Shown here: piece after piece, positions 62,565 to 64,000 of the stretch
How positions within the stretch are numbered: the first letter of the stretch is position 1
Layout of the letters: the number at the start of each line of letters is the position of its first letter
NCBI RefSeq assembly: GCF_001258055.1
Contig: NZ_CVRM01000034.1
Location: forward strand, 1 to 64,000
Origin: Phaeobacter italicus
Lineage (GTDB): Bacteria; Pseudomonadota; Alphaproteobacteria; Rhodobacterales; Rhodobacteraceae
Direction: 5' to 3'
DNA length: 64,000 nucleotides
Notes under the pieces: generated by a model
Told to the model about the DNA's origin: nothing
Seen by the model: only the letters and a program-made list of their open reading frames with translations
Databases searched by the model: none
Made by a program: the position numbers and the translations under genes

Positions 62565-63221
62565 ATGTCACTTCAAGACATTCAATCCCGCATCCACACC
62601 GCAGAGGAAAAGGCCGGTCGCGCCGTTGGCTCGACGCAGCTGATCGCTGTGTCCAAGGTCCAGCCCAACGAGCGGGTTGAGTCGGTATTGAACGAGGGCC
62701 ATCGCTGCTTTGGCGAAAACCGGGTTCAGGAAGCTGCGGGCAAATGGCCTGATTTTGCGACGCGGTTTGATGGGTTGGATCTGCATCTGATTGGTCCGCT
62801 GCAAACCAACAAGGCGCGCCAGGCGATGGAGCTGTTTCAGAACATTCACACTGTGGATCGCCCGAAACTGGCAAAAACCATTGCCCGATTGGCGCAGGAG
62901 CTGGGGCATTGCCCTAAACTGTTCATTCAGGTGAACACTGGCGAAGAACCCCAAAAGGCCGGAATCGCCCCCCGTGATGCGGATGCATTCGTTAAGGAAT
63001 GCCGCGACATGGATCTGGTGATCGAAGGTCTGATGTGCATTCCCCCCGCAGAAGAAGAGCCCAGCCTGCATTTCTCGCTTTTGCGCAAGATTGCAGAGCG
63101 CAATGGCCTGACCGGGCTTTCGATGGGGATGAGTGGCGATTTCGAATCGGCCGTCGCACTTGGGGCGACCCATGTACGCGTAGGGTCCGCCATTTTCGGC
63201 GCGCGTGCCTACGAAATCTGA
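62565..63221 (+). CDS. yggS: YggS family pyridoxal-phosphate homeostasis protein
   Basis: A 218-residue PLP-binding TIM barrel. The PLP lysine lies in [13 protein letters not shown], and [26 protein letters not shown] and [27 protein letters not shown] (split) are the family marks. YggS proteins bind PLP and keep its level in balance; no catalysis is shown. ATG 62565 follows GAGAGG; the frame to 62514 is inside the terminator region. Confidence 0.94.
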   Translation: MSLQDIQSRIHTAEEKAGRAVGSTQLIAVSKVQPNERVESVLNEGHRCFGENRVQEAAGKWPDFATRFDGLDLHLIGPLQTNKARQAMELFQNIHTVDRPKLAKTIARLAQELGHCPKLFIQVNTGEEPQKAGIAPRDADAFVKECRDMDLVIEGLMCIPPAEEEPSLHFSLLRKIAERNGLTGLSMGMSGDFESAVALGATHVRVGSAIFGARAYEI

Positions 63222-63259
63222 CAGCCCTGCTCGCAGGCAATAGGTCGCCCTATGGGGCG

Positions 63260-63814
63260 CTATTGCCCTGACGATCCAGCAACTGTTTTGCTTGCGAGCG
63301 GTGGCACGATCAGCCTTGTGCCAATGGTGATCCGGCGGGCGAGCCACAACAGGTCGCTACGGGAAAATGCGATGCAGCCCTCGGTGCCAAATCGAGGGCG
63401 GCGCCATTGGTGGATGAAGATTGCAGATCCACGACCAGGTGTTGCCTTCGGCCAGTTCCAGTCGGTGATGAACACAAGGTCGTAAAGCGGATCAGCGCGT
63501 CGCAGCGCTTCGTGGCTCTTCGTATAGGGGGCCCGGACATGATGATTGTATGCGGCATCGTCTGTGTCATCCGACCATAGATCACGCGGTCCGATCATCT
63601 CAGCCCATGGCGCCGGTCGCGAGAGACGGTCTGGACGATACAGCATCCCGACGATCCGGTGACATCCAACAGGGGTGGCTCCATCCCCTTCGACTTTGTG
63701 ATTGCTGAGCCCGCCCTTGCCGATGGAACAGGGCAGGGTACGCCCCTGAAACCGTACCCCGCGTGGGGTCAGCACCATGTCTTCTGGGCGTGTGCCCCGT
63801 AGAAGATCAGCCAT
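63260..63814 (-). CDS. L,D-transpeptidase family (YkuD) protein
   Basis: A 184-residue protein with a YkuD-type core. The catalytic box is IFIHQWRRPRFGTEGCIAFS, with His, then Cys in TEGC. The N-terminal GRTLPCSIGKGGLSNHKVEGD and TPVGCHRIVGMLYRPDRL (Gly/Thr substrate-approach strand) fit the fold. There is no obvious signal peptide, which is odd for an enzyme that cross-links or anchors peptidoglycan in the periplasm. Its start overlaps the ribA stop codon by one base. Confidence 0.85.
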   Translation of the reverse strand: MADLLRGTRPEDMVLTPRGVRFQGRTLPCSIGKGGLSNHKVEGDGATPVGCHRIVGMLYRPDRLSRPAPWAEMIGPRDLWSDDTDDAAYNHHVRAPYTKSHEALRRADPLYDLVFITDWNWPKATPGRGSAIFIHQWRRPRFGTEGCIAFSRSDLLWLARRITIGTRLIVPPLASKTVAGSSGQ

Positions 63815-64000
63815 TACAGCATGTGTCCTGACTTGGCGGCCTTTGTCGCCAGATAGTGCTGATTAAAGGCAGTTTCGCCGACTTTCAGCGGCACCCGTTC
63901 GGCTACCTTGATGCCCGTATTCTCCATCATCCTGATCTTGTTGGGATTGTTGGTAAGCAATCGAACAGAGGAAAATCCCAGTTTCTTAAGAATGGCAGAG
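63814..64000 (-). CDS. ribA: GTP cyclohydrolase II, C-terminal part (cut by window end)
   Basis: The last 62 codons of a minus-strand gene whose start lies beyond base 64000. The protein ends LLTNNPNKIRMMENTGIKVA, then ERVPL, NQHYLATKAAKSGHML, the typical end of RibA, which makes the first riboflavin intermediate from GTP. A fusion to RibB cannot be judged from this fragment. The stop TAA overlaps the L,D-transpeptidase start codon. Confidence 0.88.
   Translation of the reverse strand, partial: SAILKKLGFSSVRLLTNNPNKIRMMENTGIKVAERVPLKVGETAFNQHYLATKAAKSGHML

Overview
The window looks like a chromosomal segment of a marine alphaproteobacterium of the Rhodobacteraceae (Roseobacter group). The evidence is the CcrM-type GANTC methylase beside rnhB, the pmbA / inositol-phosphatase / waaA / lpxK order, the leuS-lptE-holA operon, the DUF2125 and DUF3576 proteins, a Rhodobacter-type porin and a typical urease operon. 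All names come from reading the sequence; no database search was run.

Left part (1-23.5 kb) is accessory. It opens with the terminal repeats of an IS21-type element whose body lies outside the window. A LysR-controlled quinone/catechol stress cluster follows (0.7-5.3 kb: glutathionyl-hydroquinone reductase, YgiD-type dioxygenase, DoxX, F420/NADP-like oxidoreductase, LysR, SnoaL-like secreted protein). Next is a large N-compound locus (5.8-19 kb): DUF1989 protein, BtpA-like TIM barrel, aberrant phosphoribosyltransferase, extra PRPP synthetase, LysR, polyamine/opine-type ABC importer, CE4-type amidohydrolase, yeast-type cytosine deaminase homologue, GlxA-type regulator and a creatinase. A complete IS481 element with a 6-bp target duplication sits between the last two. 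The accessory part ends with a compact integrase, an XRE / membrane protein / HNH-nuclease cassette that looks defensive, and an excisionase-integrase pair abutting a 3' half of tRNA-Arg(CCT). That half tRNA marks the edge of an integrated island.

Right part (23.6-64 kb) reads as core genome. It holds a FabMG-like enzyme, the urease operon ureDA-(small membrane protein)-BCEFG, a BCCT transporter, a fused 2-oxoacid dehydrogenase E1 overlapping a malonyltransferase-like gene, a DUF427-adenylate cyclase fusion, a membrane-anchored winged-helix regulator, rnhB-ccrM, a second (membrane) cyclase, alkB, mutY, a DUF721/DsbA pair, lipid A/Kdo genes, pmbA, DUF2125, an SDR/crotonase pair, small enzymes, holA-lptE-leuS, a porin, yggS, an L,D-transpeptidase and the 3' end of ribA.

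How the genes may work together: creatinase makes sarcosine and urea, and the urease operon 6 kb away could use the urea. The DUF1989 protein (a family that includes carboxyguanidine deiminase), the deaminase and the cyclic-amide-hydrolase-like enzyme all suit the breakdown of a guanidino or cyclic ureido compound such as creatinine. The adjoining phosphoribosylation module is unexplained, and it is the most interesting lead here.
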